Source: Nocardia salmonicida NBRC 13393
GTDB lineage: Bacteria > Actinomycetota > Actinomycetes > Mycobacteriales > Mycobacteriaceae
Length of the DNA stretch: 64,000 nt
Assembly (NCBI RefSeq): GCF_001613085.1
Contig: NZ_BDBR01000022.1
Location: forward strand, 1 to 64,000
Direction: 5' to 3'
The translations under genes were made by a program, and so were the position numbers. The notes under the pieces are model-generated. The model was not told the DNA's origin. It ran no database searches and worked only from the letters and a program-made list of their open reading frames with translations. Below are positions 18,186-24,861 of this stretch, piece by piece. How positions within the stretch are numbered: the stretch's first letter is position 1; the number at the start of each line of letters is the position of its first letter.

Positions 18186-18882
18186 TGCCGTTGTCGCGCA
18201 GTGCCATCCACCAGGTCGCGGCATTGATGGCGATCACCGGTTTACCCAGCCAGCGTTCGGCCTCATCGGCCAGCCTCACCATGGACAGGTTCGTGCCGCA
18301 CTGGACGAGCGCATCGATATCGTCGCCGTCCACCTCCGCGAGAGCATCGCGCAGCGTGTCTTCGGTGACATGGGCGATCGATACCGCGGTGGGGCAGCGC
18401 AGCCCGGTGATCGCGGCGACGTCGAAGCCGAGTTCGCCGAAGAACCGGACCACGTTGTCGTCGCCGATCGGCTGATAGGGCGTGACGACGCCGATTCGCT
18501 TCGCGCCGTTGAGCGTCAGCGCCCGGCGGCATGCCTCGGCGCCGGTGGCGACCTCCAGTCCGGTCGCCTCGTGGATCTGCTGGATGAATTTGCGGTTGCC
18601 TTCGACGCCGCCCCAGAAGGTTTCGGCCGACATCCCCATCACCATGTAGTCCGGTTCGCAGGTCATGATCCGCGCACAGGTCTCGTCCATTTCGGCGCGG
18701 ATCTGTTCGAGCAGATGGGACATGCCCGCGTCGTCGCTCATGTTCTGGTCGCGGATGTGGATGCGGCCGAAATGCGCGGTGACCCCTGGCACGCTCATGC
18801 GCCCGAAATCCGGTTCGACCACGGTATTCGTCGAGGGGGCGAGTACGCCGAACTTGCGTCGCCAGCCCAGTACGTCAGGCAT
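18139..18882 (-). CDS. Maleate cis-trans isomerase-like protein (Asp/Glu racemase superfamily)
   Basis: A 247-residue member of the maleate isomerase/arylmalonate decarboxylase family. It has FGVLAPSTNTVVEPDF at the start, MGMSAETFWGG near residue 85 and GVVTPYQPI near 145. It also has AAITGLRCPTA near 170 and QCGTNLS near 205. The family catalyses cofactor-free chemistry at two active cysteines. Here the first expected Cys position appears to be Met, and a Cys stands one residue before the second expected position, so chemistry may differ. It is the last gene of the nine-gene operon that starts at 26475. A paralogue lies at 47481-48224. I infer isomerisation or decarboxylation of a substituted maleate. 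Confidence 0.8.
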   Translation of the reverse strand: MPDVLGWRRKFGVLAPSTNTVVEPDFGRMSVPGVTAHFGRIHIRDQNMSDDAGMSHLLEQIRAEMDETCARIMTCEPDYMVMGMSAETFWGGVEGNRKFIQQIHEATGLEVATGAEACRRALTLNGAKRIGVVTPYQPIGDDNVVRFFGELGFDVAAITGLRCPTAVSIAHVTEDTLRDALAEVDGDDIDALVQCGTNLSMVRLADEAERWLGKPVIAINAATWWMALRDNGINDRIEGAGSLLREH

Positions 18883-18885
18883 TGC

Positions 18886-19527
18886 TTAACTCCCGGTTGC
18901 TACGGCTTTCTCGGAGGCCGCCAGCCGCCAGGCGGCGGCCAGGAACGCGGCTTGGGCCGCGGTGTTGCACAACTGCTCGATCCACTGCAACGTCACCGTC
19001 TGGTCCGGGCGGGAGGCGAGCGGACCGAGGACATAGAAGCTCAGCAGCTGCACGCCGAACAGGCCCGCGGCCACGGTGTCGCCGCGATCACGGGCGATGC
19101 CGATCAAGTAGATTCCGGTGATGGTCGCGAACACCGTGGTGCTGACCAGCATCGGGATCGAATCGCGGGCCAGCAGGGCACCGAGACCACAGGCCGCGAT
19201 GAGCCCGACGGTCAAGTACCGGAGCCAGCGCGGCGAAGTTCCCGTTTTGGTGCGGGCCGCGGCCGTGCACAGCAGGCCGAATCCCAGCGTCAGCAACGGA
19301 AACAGCATCTCGCTCAGCCACGGCAGGTCGGGCCCGTCGGCCGCGGCGATCAGTTTCGCACCGGCCTTGGCGAGGCCGCCCGCGCCGATGAACACCGCGG
19401 CCGCTACCGGTGCCGGTCCGCCGCCGAGCACTCGGCGCAGCAGCAGTACGCCCGCGGTGGTGAACAGCACCGGCGCGAAATCCTCGATCGCCAGCGAGAT
19501 CGGGTAGTCGATGGCAGCCGTGCTCAT
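18886..19527 (-). CDS. Polytopic membrane protein, unknown
   Basis: A 213-residue protein with about six hydrophobic helices, opening MSTAAIDYPISLAIEDFAPV. No family is recognised. The start at 19527 overlaps the SDR stop in an ATGA arrangement, and the stop lies 3 bp before the isomerase start, so translation is probably coupled. The open frame continues far upstream through the SDR gene, but that part is out-of-frame shadow. Being fixed inside the catabolic operon suggests a part in substrate or product handling at the membrane. Confidence 0.7.
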   Translation of the reverse strand: MSTAAIDYPISLAIEDFAPVLFTTAGVLLLRRVLGGGPAPVAAAVFIGAGGLAKAGAKLIAAADGPDLPWLSEMLFPLLTLGFGLLCTAAARTKTGTSPRWLRYLTVGLIAACGLGALLARDSIPMLVSTTVFATITGIYLIGIARDRGDTVAAGLFGVQLLSFYVLGPLASRPDQTVTLQWIEQLCNTAAQAAFLAAAWRLAASEKAVATGS

Positions 19528-20312
19528 TCGGCGAACAGATCGCGTCGTCGGAAGCCGGCGGTGGCGAAGCGGCCGATCACCTTCGGTGTGGTGAGCCAGC
19601 GGACGTGGGCGCCGTTGCGTCGGTGGGTGAGGGCGCGCTCGGCCAGCCAGGGCGTCACGGTCTCGACGCGGTCGGCGAGGATGTTGAATATCTTGCGCGC
19701 CTTGGCCAGTTCCTCGGGATCGGCATAGCCGTGGGTCAGCAGGTCGGTGACTACCATGCCCGGGCTGAGCAGGCCGACGGAGACTCCGGCGGGGACCTCC
19801 TTCACCAAGGCCTTGGTCAGGTAGGTCAGTCCCCGTTTGCTGGCGCCGTAGACCGACAGTCCGGGCACCGTGCGACCGTCGCTGCCGAGGCCCTCCATAT
19901 TCCAGACGTGTCCGCCGCCCGCCGCCGCCATTCCCGCGATCGCGACGGCGGAGCCGTTGATCGCGCCGAGCAGGTTGGTCGAGACGACCTTCGCGGCATC
20001 GGCGGCGGGCAGCTCCCACACGGGTGTGCGGGTGTGCGAGATGCCGGCATTGTTGATCCAGACGTCGACGCCCCCGAAGCGGGCCACCGTCGCGTCCCAG
20101 AGCGCCTGCAGCTGCTCGCGGTCGGTGACATCGGCGGGCACCACCAGCAGTTCGGTTTCGGGAAGTTCCGCGCGCAGCGCGTCGATCCGCTCGGTATCGG
20201 TGCCGCACACCGCGACTCGATGGCCGCGTCGCAGCAGCGCGCGGGCGATGCCGAGTCCGATGCCGCGGGTGCCGCCGGTCACCACGACGGTGCTGGTCGT
20301 GGGCCCGCTCAT
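19524..20312 (-). CDS. Short-chain dehydrogenase/reductase
   Basis: A classical SDR of 262 residues. It has TGGTRGIGLGIARAL (TGxxxGxG) at residues 12-26, the DVTDREQ acidic position and WINNAGISHTRT (NNAG). The catalytic YGASK lies near residue 162, with an upstream Ser in the EGLGSDGR region. CGTDTER after the second strand fits NADP(H) or NAD(H). It sits between the uncharacterised beta-rich protein and a membrane protein with ATGA overlaps on both sides. In plants an SDR reduces the formyl group of chlorophyll b. Here the substrate may be a carbonyl or hydroxyl group of a tetrapyrrole intermediate, which is inference from context only. Confidence 0.85.
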   Translation of the reverse strand: MSGPTTSTVVVTGGTRGIGLGIARALLRRGHRVAVCGTDTERIDALRAELPETELLVVPADVTDREQLQALWDATVARFGGVDVWINNAGISHTRTPVWELPAADAAKVVSTNLLGAINGSAVAIAGMAAAGGGHVWNMEGLGSDGRTVPGLSVYGASKRGLTYLTKALVKEVPAGVSVGLLSPGMVVTDLLTHGYADPEELAKARKIFNILADRVETVTPWLAERALTHRRNGAHVRWLTTPKVIGRFATAGFRRRDLFAE

Positions 20313-21226
20313 GCGCGCACCAGTACCCCGTGCAGGACAGCGCTGAGGCTGTTGTGCTCGAACAGTTCGTAGACCACGGCGAGCTCGGCGCCCGCGCCCA
20401 TGCCAGGTTCCGCGTCCATCATGAACTCCCGTCCGTTGAGTTTGGCGCCGTCGGGGAAGTGCAACACCGGGTAGTTGGCCCGGCCGTACGACGTCGCGTT
20501 GCCCCAGGCGCCGGGCCCCTCGTGGAACGAGCGGACGCCGTCACGGCGCACCGTCGCCTGGTATTCGCGGTCGATCGCGCCGCTCCAGGTGACGTGGTGC
20601 TCGGCGGTCAACAGGCTCGACGGCGTCACCTCGACGGTGATGCGTACGGTGCCGTGGCGTCGCTGGTCGGCGCCCCACAGCTCGCAGTCGCCGACGTAGT
20701 GGCAAGCGTCTTTGGTCGGCAGCACGAAAGGGGTAGCTCCGCAGCGTGTTTCGTGCTCGATCAGTTCGTCGGCGAGCGCCGGATCGCGGGTGTAGACCCC
20801 GTTGAACACCCCGACCATGGCCGGTCCCTGGTACAGCACCGAGGAGTACACCTGGGTGTCACCGAGTGTCAGGTTCCAGGTGTTCAAACTTACCTGCCAA
20901 CCCGGCCCGTAGTAGTGCGCGTCGACGAAGCTGCCATACGGTCGACCGGCACCGTAGAAGTCGGGGCCGGTGTAGAGGCGATCGCTGTCGGAGTCGACGA
21001 CGCCGAAGGCGAACGGCGCACCGAGCGCGAACCGGCCTGCGAGTTCGCCGCCGCCGGTGAGACCGCCGTCCATGAAGTAGGTCGTCGTTCCGTCGGCGAA
21101 GACCGATGAGCGGCGGATGTCTTCGAAACCGCGCCAGACACCGTCGGCGGCGAACAGCGACGGCCTGCCGATCCATTCACCCGCGATGCGCTGCTGCCAC
21201 TGGCTCGGCGCTTCGGCGGCGGTCAT
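20309..21226 (-). CDS. Uncharacterised beta-rich protein of the RCCR operon
   Basis: A 305-residue protein of unknown function. The sequence is rich in Gly, Tyr, Trp and alternating hydrophobic residues. It falls into two halves that each open with a W/G-rich strand: IAGEWIGRPSLFAADGVWRG near residue 13 and DCELWGADQRRHGTVRI near 185. That would suit a double lipocalin-like or calycin barrel, similar in style to cyanobacterial DUF3598 and phycobilin-lyase-type proteins. I cannot prove that relation. There is no signal peptide. ATGA overlaps join it to the second RCCR-like gene and to the SDR. A tetrapyrrole-carrier or isomerase role would fit the setting. The start at 21226 is preferred over an in-frame ATG 24 bp upstream. 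Confidence 0.6.
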   Translation of the reverse strand: MTAAEAPSQWQQRIAGEWIGRPSLFAADGVWRGFEDIRRSSVFADGTTTYFMDGGLTGGGELAGRFALGAPFAFGVVDSDSDRLYTGPDFYGAGRPYGSFVDAHYYGPGWQVSLNTWNLTLGDTQVYSSVLYQGPAMVGVFNGVYTRDPALADELIEHETRCGATPFVLPTKDACHYVGDCELWGADQRRHGTVRITVEVTPSSLLTAEHHVTWSGAIDREYQATVRRDGVRSFHEGPGAWGNATSYGRANYPVLHFPDGAKLNGREFMMDAEPGMGAGAELAVVYELFEHNSLSAVLHGVLVRA

Positions 21227-21912
21227 GCGAGCAGCTCCGCACGCACGCACGCGGTCTGATCGTCACCGAGCAGTCGGGCCACCTGCGCCCAGACGGGATC
21301 CACTTCCGGGCTGAACAGATTCGCCCGGTTCACGCGGTCGCGGACGGCCGTATCGGCGTCCACTGCCGGAACTCCCTTGTCCACCAAGGAGAGCCAATGC
21401 CGCAGATAGTCGTCGACGGTGGTGTCGAGCGCGCGGAAGGCGGTTTCGGTGGCTCGACAGACGACCATCCACGGCGACATCATCGCCCGCTGCCGCGGAC
21501 CGACCGCCGCCGCCGACACACCGTCGAGCTGCCAGGCCGCCTCCAGTAGCGGGGTCAGCGGCAGGAACGCGGCATCGAGATAGGTGAGGTTCACCGCCAG
21601 ATCGGCACGCGGAACGAGATCGAGGTGCATGGCGTAGTACTCGCCGCCGTGCACCGAGTCCAGCGTGAAATGTGGGACCGCGGAGTCGGCAGGGGTGAAG
21701 ACGAAGAGCATATGGCTGTCGAGGTGGATCGCGGGGACCACCAGATCGACGGCGACGAGCTTGTCGATCCGGTCGCCGTGCAATACCCGCAGCCTGCCGA
21801 CCGGTTCCGGCGACATCGCGCTGACCAGCGGAATATCCTCGGCGACAGCGAGTTCGAGTGCGGTGCTCAGTGTCCGCAAGGTGCGTTCGCTGAGTGCGGC
21901 GGGCAGGCTCAT
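21223..21912 (-). CDS. RCCR / ferredoxin-bilin-reductase-like protein 2
   Basis: A 229-residue protein with the layout of red chlorophyll catabolite reductase and ferredoxin-dependent bilin reductases. A strand HMLFVFTP is followed by PHFTLDSVHGG, then HLDLVPRADLAVNLTYLD, matching the DL-x-R-x-DL-x-N-x-x-YL pattern I recall from plant RCCR. MMSPWMVVCRATETAF stands where RCCR has its S-P/R-S-x-x-SPTA segment. A C-terminal helix (RVNRANLFSPEVDPVWAQVARLLG) resembles the family end. The acidic residue in the PHFTLD strand could replace the catalytic Glu of plant RCCR. Such enzymes take electrons from ferredoxin to reduce linear tetrapyrroles. The operon position, directly after the Rieske oxygenase with an ATGA overlap, supports this. 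It is more divergent than the protein at 24033-24842. Confidence 0.65.
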   Translation of the reverse strand: MSLPAALSERTLRTLSTALELAVAEDIPLVSAMSPEPVGRLRVLHGDRIDKLVAVDLVVPAIHLDSHMLFVFTPADSAVPHFTLDSVHGGEYYAMHLDLVPRADLAVNLTYLDAAFLPLTPLLEAAWQLDGVSAAAVGPRQRAMMSPWMVVCRATETAFRALDTTVDDYLRHWLSLVDKGVPAVDADTAVRDRVNRANLFSPEVDPVWAQVARLLGDDQTACVRAELLA

Positions 21913-23030
21913 CGCGGTGTTCCTCCGTTGCGGGCTTTGTGCACCCAGGCTTGGGCGAGTTCGGGGTTGTCGCGGCGGGCCGGTGAGGCGATGACGGTGG
22001 CGGTTCGGCGCGGTCCGTCGCCGGTGATGGTGTCGTCCTCGCCCAGCCACCAGCCGTCCTTGATCAGCTGGGTGCGCCTGCGCCGGTAGGCGATTTGCAG
22101 CGCGTCGCTGCGGACATGCAATTCGTCGGCGAGGTCGAACGGCAGCAACTCCGGGCGCTGTCCCTCGACAATCGGTTTGTCCTGCAGCAGGATCGCTTTG
22201 ATTCTTCTGCGGGTGTCGGCGTCGGCCCATTTACCGGTGAAGAAGTTCCGGTAGCCGAGGATCTTGATCAGGGTGCGGTCCTGCGACAGCGGGATATTGA
22301 AGTCGTAGAGCAGCAGATCGCCGATGGGCAGCCTGATGTGCAGTTTCACCACGTTGGGCAGGTACCAGCCGTTGGTGACCGTCACGAATTCGGGGCGTGG
22401 CTTGTTGCGGAACAGCAGCCCCCACAGCCCGCCGGGCGGCGGCGGGCTGAGCTGGATATCGGCCTCCGCGGACCAATCATCCTGGCGAATGGAAAAACTC
22501 GGAATCTCGGGCTTGTCCGGATTGCCGAACCTGGTGCCGTGCACGAAGGGCGTGTGCGAGGCGTCGACGACATTCTCGAAGGTCCGCTCGTAGTTCGCCT
22601 CGACCTCCATCTCGAACTGCACGACCCGGAAACTCGGATCATCGTGCACCGGGATCTCCGGAATAGGCGGGCGTTGATCCTCGGGCAGATCGCCGAGAAA
22701 GGCCCACACCATGCCGTAGCGCTCCTGGGTGGGGTAGGCGTCGACGCGGGCCTTCTTCGGGATGATCCGATCCTCGGCATTGGCCGGGATCCGCACGCAG
22801 GCGCCGTCGGCGTTGTACTGCCAGCCGTGGTACGGACAGGCGATGCAGTCGTCGGTGACGGTCCCCATCGACAGGGCGCCACCGCGGTGCACGCACAGGT
22901 CCGACAGGCACGCCACCGACCCGGCTGTGGTGCGGTACAGCACGAAGTCCTGGCCGAGACAGGTCACCTTCTTCGGCGTGCGGCCGACCTTGTCGGCGAA
23001 TTCCAGTGCGTACCAGAAGTTCTTCAGCAT
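21909..23030 (-). CDS. Rieske non-heme iron oxygenase (pheophorbide-oxygenase-like)
   Basis: A 373-residue oxygenase alpha subunit. The Rieske motif CVHR...CPYHGW spans about residues 49-71. The mononuclear iron ligands lie in ENVVDASHTPFVHGTRFG (N-x-x-D-x-x-H-x4-H). The N-terminal FWYALEFADKV and LGQDFVLYRT are typical of the pheophorbide a oxygenase/vanillate demethylase/Tic55 class. Plant PaO opens the chlorophyll macrocycle. Its C-terminal CxxC is not present here, and no beta subunit is encoded, as expected for this class. The gene overlaps its upstream neighbour by 7 bp and the RCCR-like gene by ATGA. I infer ring cleavage or side-chain oxygenation of a tetrapyrrole. The electron donor is not encoded nearby. 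Confidence 0.8.
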   Translation of the reverse strand: MLKNFWYALEFADKVGRTPKKVTCLGQDFVLYRTTAGSVACLSDLCVHRGGALSMGTVTDDCIACPYHGWQYNADGACVRIPANAEDRIIPKKARVDAYPTQERYGMVWAFLGDLPEDQRPPIPEIPVHDDPSFRVVQFEMEVEANYERTFENVVDASHTPFVHGTRFGNPDKPEIPSFSIRQDDWSAEADIQLSPPPPGGLWGLLFRNKPRPEFVTVTNGWYLPNVVKLHIRLPIGDLLLYDFNIPLSQDRTLIKILGYRNFFTGKWADADTRRRIKAILLQDKPIVEGQRPELLPFDLADELHVRSDALQIAYRRRRTQLIKDGWWLGEDDTITGDGPRRTATVIASPARRDNPELAQAWVHKARNGGTPR

Positions 23031-23989
23031 TGTTCTCGCTCCGGTAGGTGGGGCCGCAGAACATCCGCGGCGACGAACTCGGCGAGCTCGGTTCGTGCTG
23101 TGCCCGAGTCGCACAGGTGGGCGCGCAAGAACGCGGAGGTCAGGCGCGCGAACGGGGTCAGCGCATCCGCGTCGTCGCCGCCGTCGAGGAAGGCGCGAGC
23201 GGCGGTCGGATCGGCGTCGGCGATGCCGAAATGATTGGCCCCTTCGATGACGGCCAGCAGGTGCTCGCCTGGTGGCAGCGCCTCGTGGAAGGTGCGGGCC
23301 ACCGGATCGGGGCGGGTCTCGCCGTCCTCGCCGTAGCGGTCGGCACTGCCTGCGATGACGCCGTCATTGGTGCCGACGCCGAGCAGGACAGGGCACTCGA
23401 CCTGCGCGGGCAGCACGGTGCCCGCGGGCCAGCCGAGCATGGTCGCCACCATGGTGTGCGCGCCCCACGCGAACACCGCCGCGACGGAATCGAAGAAGCG
23501 TGCCGACTGCAGGACCACGGTGCCGCCCGCCGAGTGTCCGCCCAGCGCGATCCGGTTCAGGTCGAGTGCCCCGCGCAGCGGGCCCTGCGCGTTCAACTCG
23601 GCGAGGGCGTCGATGACCGCGCCGATGGTCGGGCAGGTCGGGCGGGTGCCGTAGGTATCAGGGCGGGCGGCGGCCAGGTCGACGCCGCACGTCAGACCGC
23701 GCTGACCGCCGAACAATTCGGCCACCCGGTCGAAAGTCACGACGACGAAACCGCTGTCGGCGATCGAGGTGGCGAATCGGCGGTAGGAGTCCTGGCCGAC
23801 ATTGACACCGGACACGAACACGACCACCGGATACGGCACCGCCGCGGGATCGGGTGCGAAGACGCCGGTCAGACGTTCGGCATCGTCACCGGTGGCGATC
23901 GCGGGGTAGTAGACCTTCAGATGGGCGGTATCGAACGGTGCGGTTCCCGTGGTGCGAGCCGACCACCAGAGTGAGCGAACAAGTCTCAC
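23024..23989 (-). CDS. Alpha/beta hydrolase, chlorophyllase-like
   Basis: A hydrolase of 321 residues. PVVVFVSGVNVGQDSYRRFA resembles the chlorophyllase segment P-x-x-x-F-x-HG-x4-S-x-Y. The nucleophile elbow is ALGGHSAGGTVV near residue 150, an Asp follows in GTNDGV, and the His lies in IEGANHFG. The GANHFG stretch is shared with the secreted hydrolase at 36859-37755. No signal peptide is seen, so it is probably cytoplasmic. GTG at 23989 is chosen because GAGGTG precedes it and it clears the upstream gene; a longer frame to 24079 would overlap that gene. Its place between an RCCR homologue and the Rieske oxygenase suggests ester hydrolysis of chlorophyll-type substrates. Confidence 0.75.
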   Translation of the reverse strand: MRLVRSLWWSARTTGTAPFDTAHLKVYYPAIATGDDAERLTGVFAPDPAAVPYPVVVFVSGVNVGQDSYRRFATSIADSGFVVVTFDRVAELFGGQRGLTCGVDLAAARPDTYGTRPTCPTIGAVIDALAELNAQGPLRGALDLNRIALGGHSAGGTVVLQSARFFDSVAAVFAWGAHTMVATMLGWPAGTVLPAQVECPVLLGVGTNDGVIAGSADRYGEDGETRPDPVARTFHEALPPGEHLLAVIEGANHFGIADADPTAARAFLDGGDDADALTPFARLTSAFLRAHLCDSGTARTELAEFVAADVLRPHLPEREQC

Positions 23990-24032
23990 GCGGGCACCTC
24001 GTCGACGTGGTGTGGGCGGATCGGGTGCGCAC

Positions 24033-24842
24033 TCATCCGACGGGCCTTGGCAGAACTCGGTCGCCGCCCCACAGGCCACGCACCAGACGCTGGGTCAGAT
24101 CCGCGCCGAACATCCGCTCGCCCATGGCATTCGCGGGATCGCGTTCGGCGATATTGCGACGGATTGCCAGGTCTCGCTCCGCCAACCGGGCCCGCTCACC
24201 GACGGGCACCGGCGTCGCCGCGTCCACCCACCCGAGCCACTGCTCGACCCGCGCCGTGAGAATCTCGGCGACCGTTTCGCGATTGGCCTGATTCGGTGGG
24301 AAGGAGTAGCAATACGCGGTGGGGGACAGGCTGGACCGGATGAAGCCGGTGCGGCTGGTGAACCAGGTGAAATCGGGATGTTCTTCCTTGAAGGCCAACC
24401 ACGGCGCGTCGTTGTCGGCGTAGTAGCTGTCGAAATAATCGCCGTCGCCGACCAGGTCGCCGCGTGGTACCGCGTCGACATAGAACCAACCCTGCGGCCA
24501 CAGCAGCAGCGCGACGCCCAGATGCGGAACCTGGATCTGTGGTCCGAGCCACGCGGTGAGATGCAGATTGACGAAACCGGTGCGGGGGTCGCCGATCCAG
24601 GAGTGCACCAGCCAGTCGATCTCCGGGCCGGTATAGGCGGCCAGGCTCCCCGAGGGTCCGGTCGCCGCGTCGCCGTAGTTCTCCAGGGCCTCGGTCGAGG
24701 GATCTCTGGTCAGCTCGAAGCGTTCGGCGATCCGGGATTTCAGCCCGCTCAACAGCTCTCGCCATTCCTGGAATGTCTCGGTGACGTCGACTCTGGCGGT
24801 GGTGTCGACCATCTGCTCGACGTGTTGCACGGTTTCACTCAT
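24033..24842 (-). CDS. Red chlorophyll catabolite reductase homologue
   Basis: A 269-residue protein that matches plant RCCR (ACD2) in several blocks as I recall that sequence. These are VDAVPRGDL (residues 122-130) and GDYFDSYYAD (134-143). FIRSSLSPTA (167-176) corresponds to FVRSAFSPTA in Arabidopsis. A C-terminal ERDLAIRRNIAERD...ERMFG...RLV corresponds to RRDKSFRRKSIEDD...PRMFG...RVV. RCCR reduces the ring-opened red chlorophyll catabolite using ferredoxin. Plant RCCR has a catalytic Glu in the strand before DL-x-R; here that position looks like Ala (GVALLL), so activity may differ. It follows the nitrilase gene by 19 bp in the same operon. RCCR-type proteins are unusual in bacteria. Confidence 0.8.
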   Translation of the reverse strand: MSETVQHVEQMVDTTARVDVTETFQEWRELLSGLKSRIAERFELTRDPSTEALENYGDAATGPSGSLAAYTGPEIDWLVHSWIGDPRTGFVNLHLTAWLGPQIQVPHLGVALLLWPQGWFYVDAVPRGDLVGDGDYFDSYYADNDAPWLAFKEEHPDFTWFTSRTGFIRSSLSPTAYCYSFPPNQANRETVAEILTARVEQWLGWVDAATPVPVGERARLAERDLAIRRNIAERDPANAMGERMFGADLTQRLVRGLWGGDRVLPRPVG

Positions 24843-24861
24843 CGTTGCTCCGGTTCTGTCG

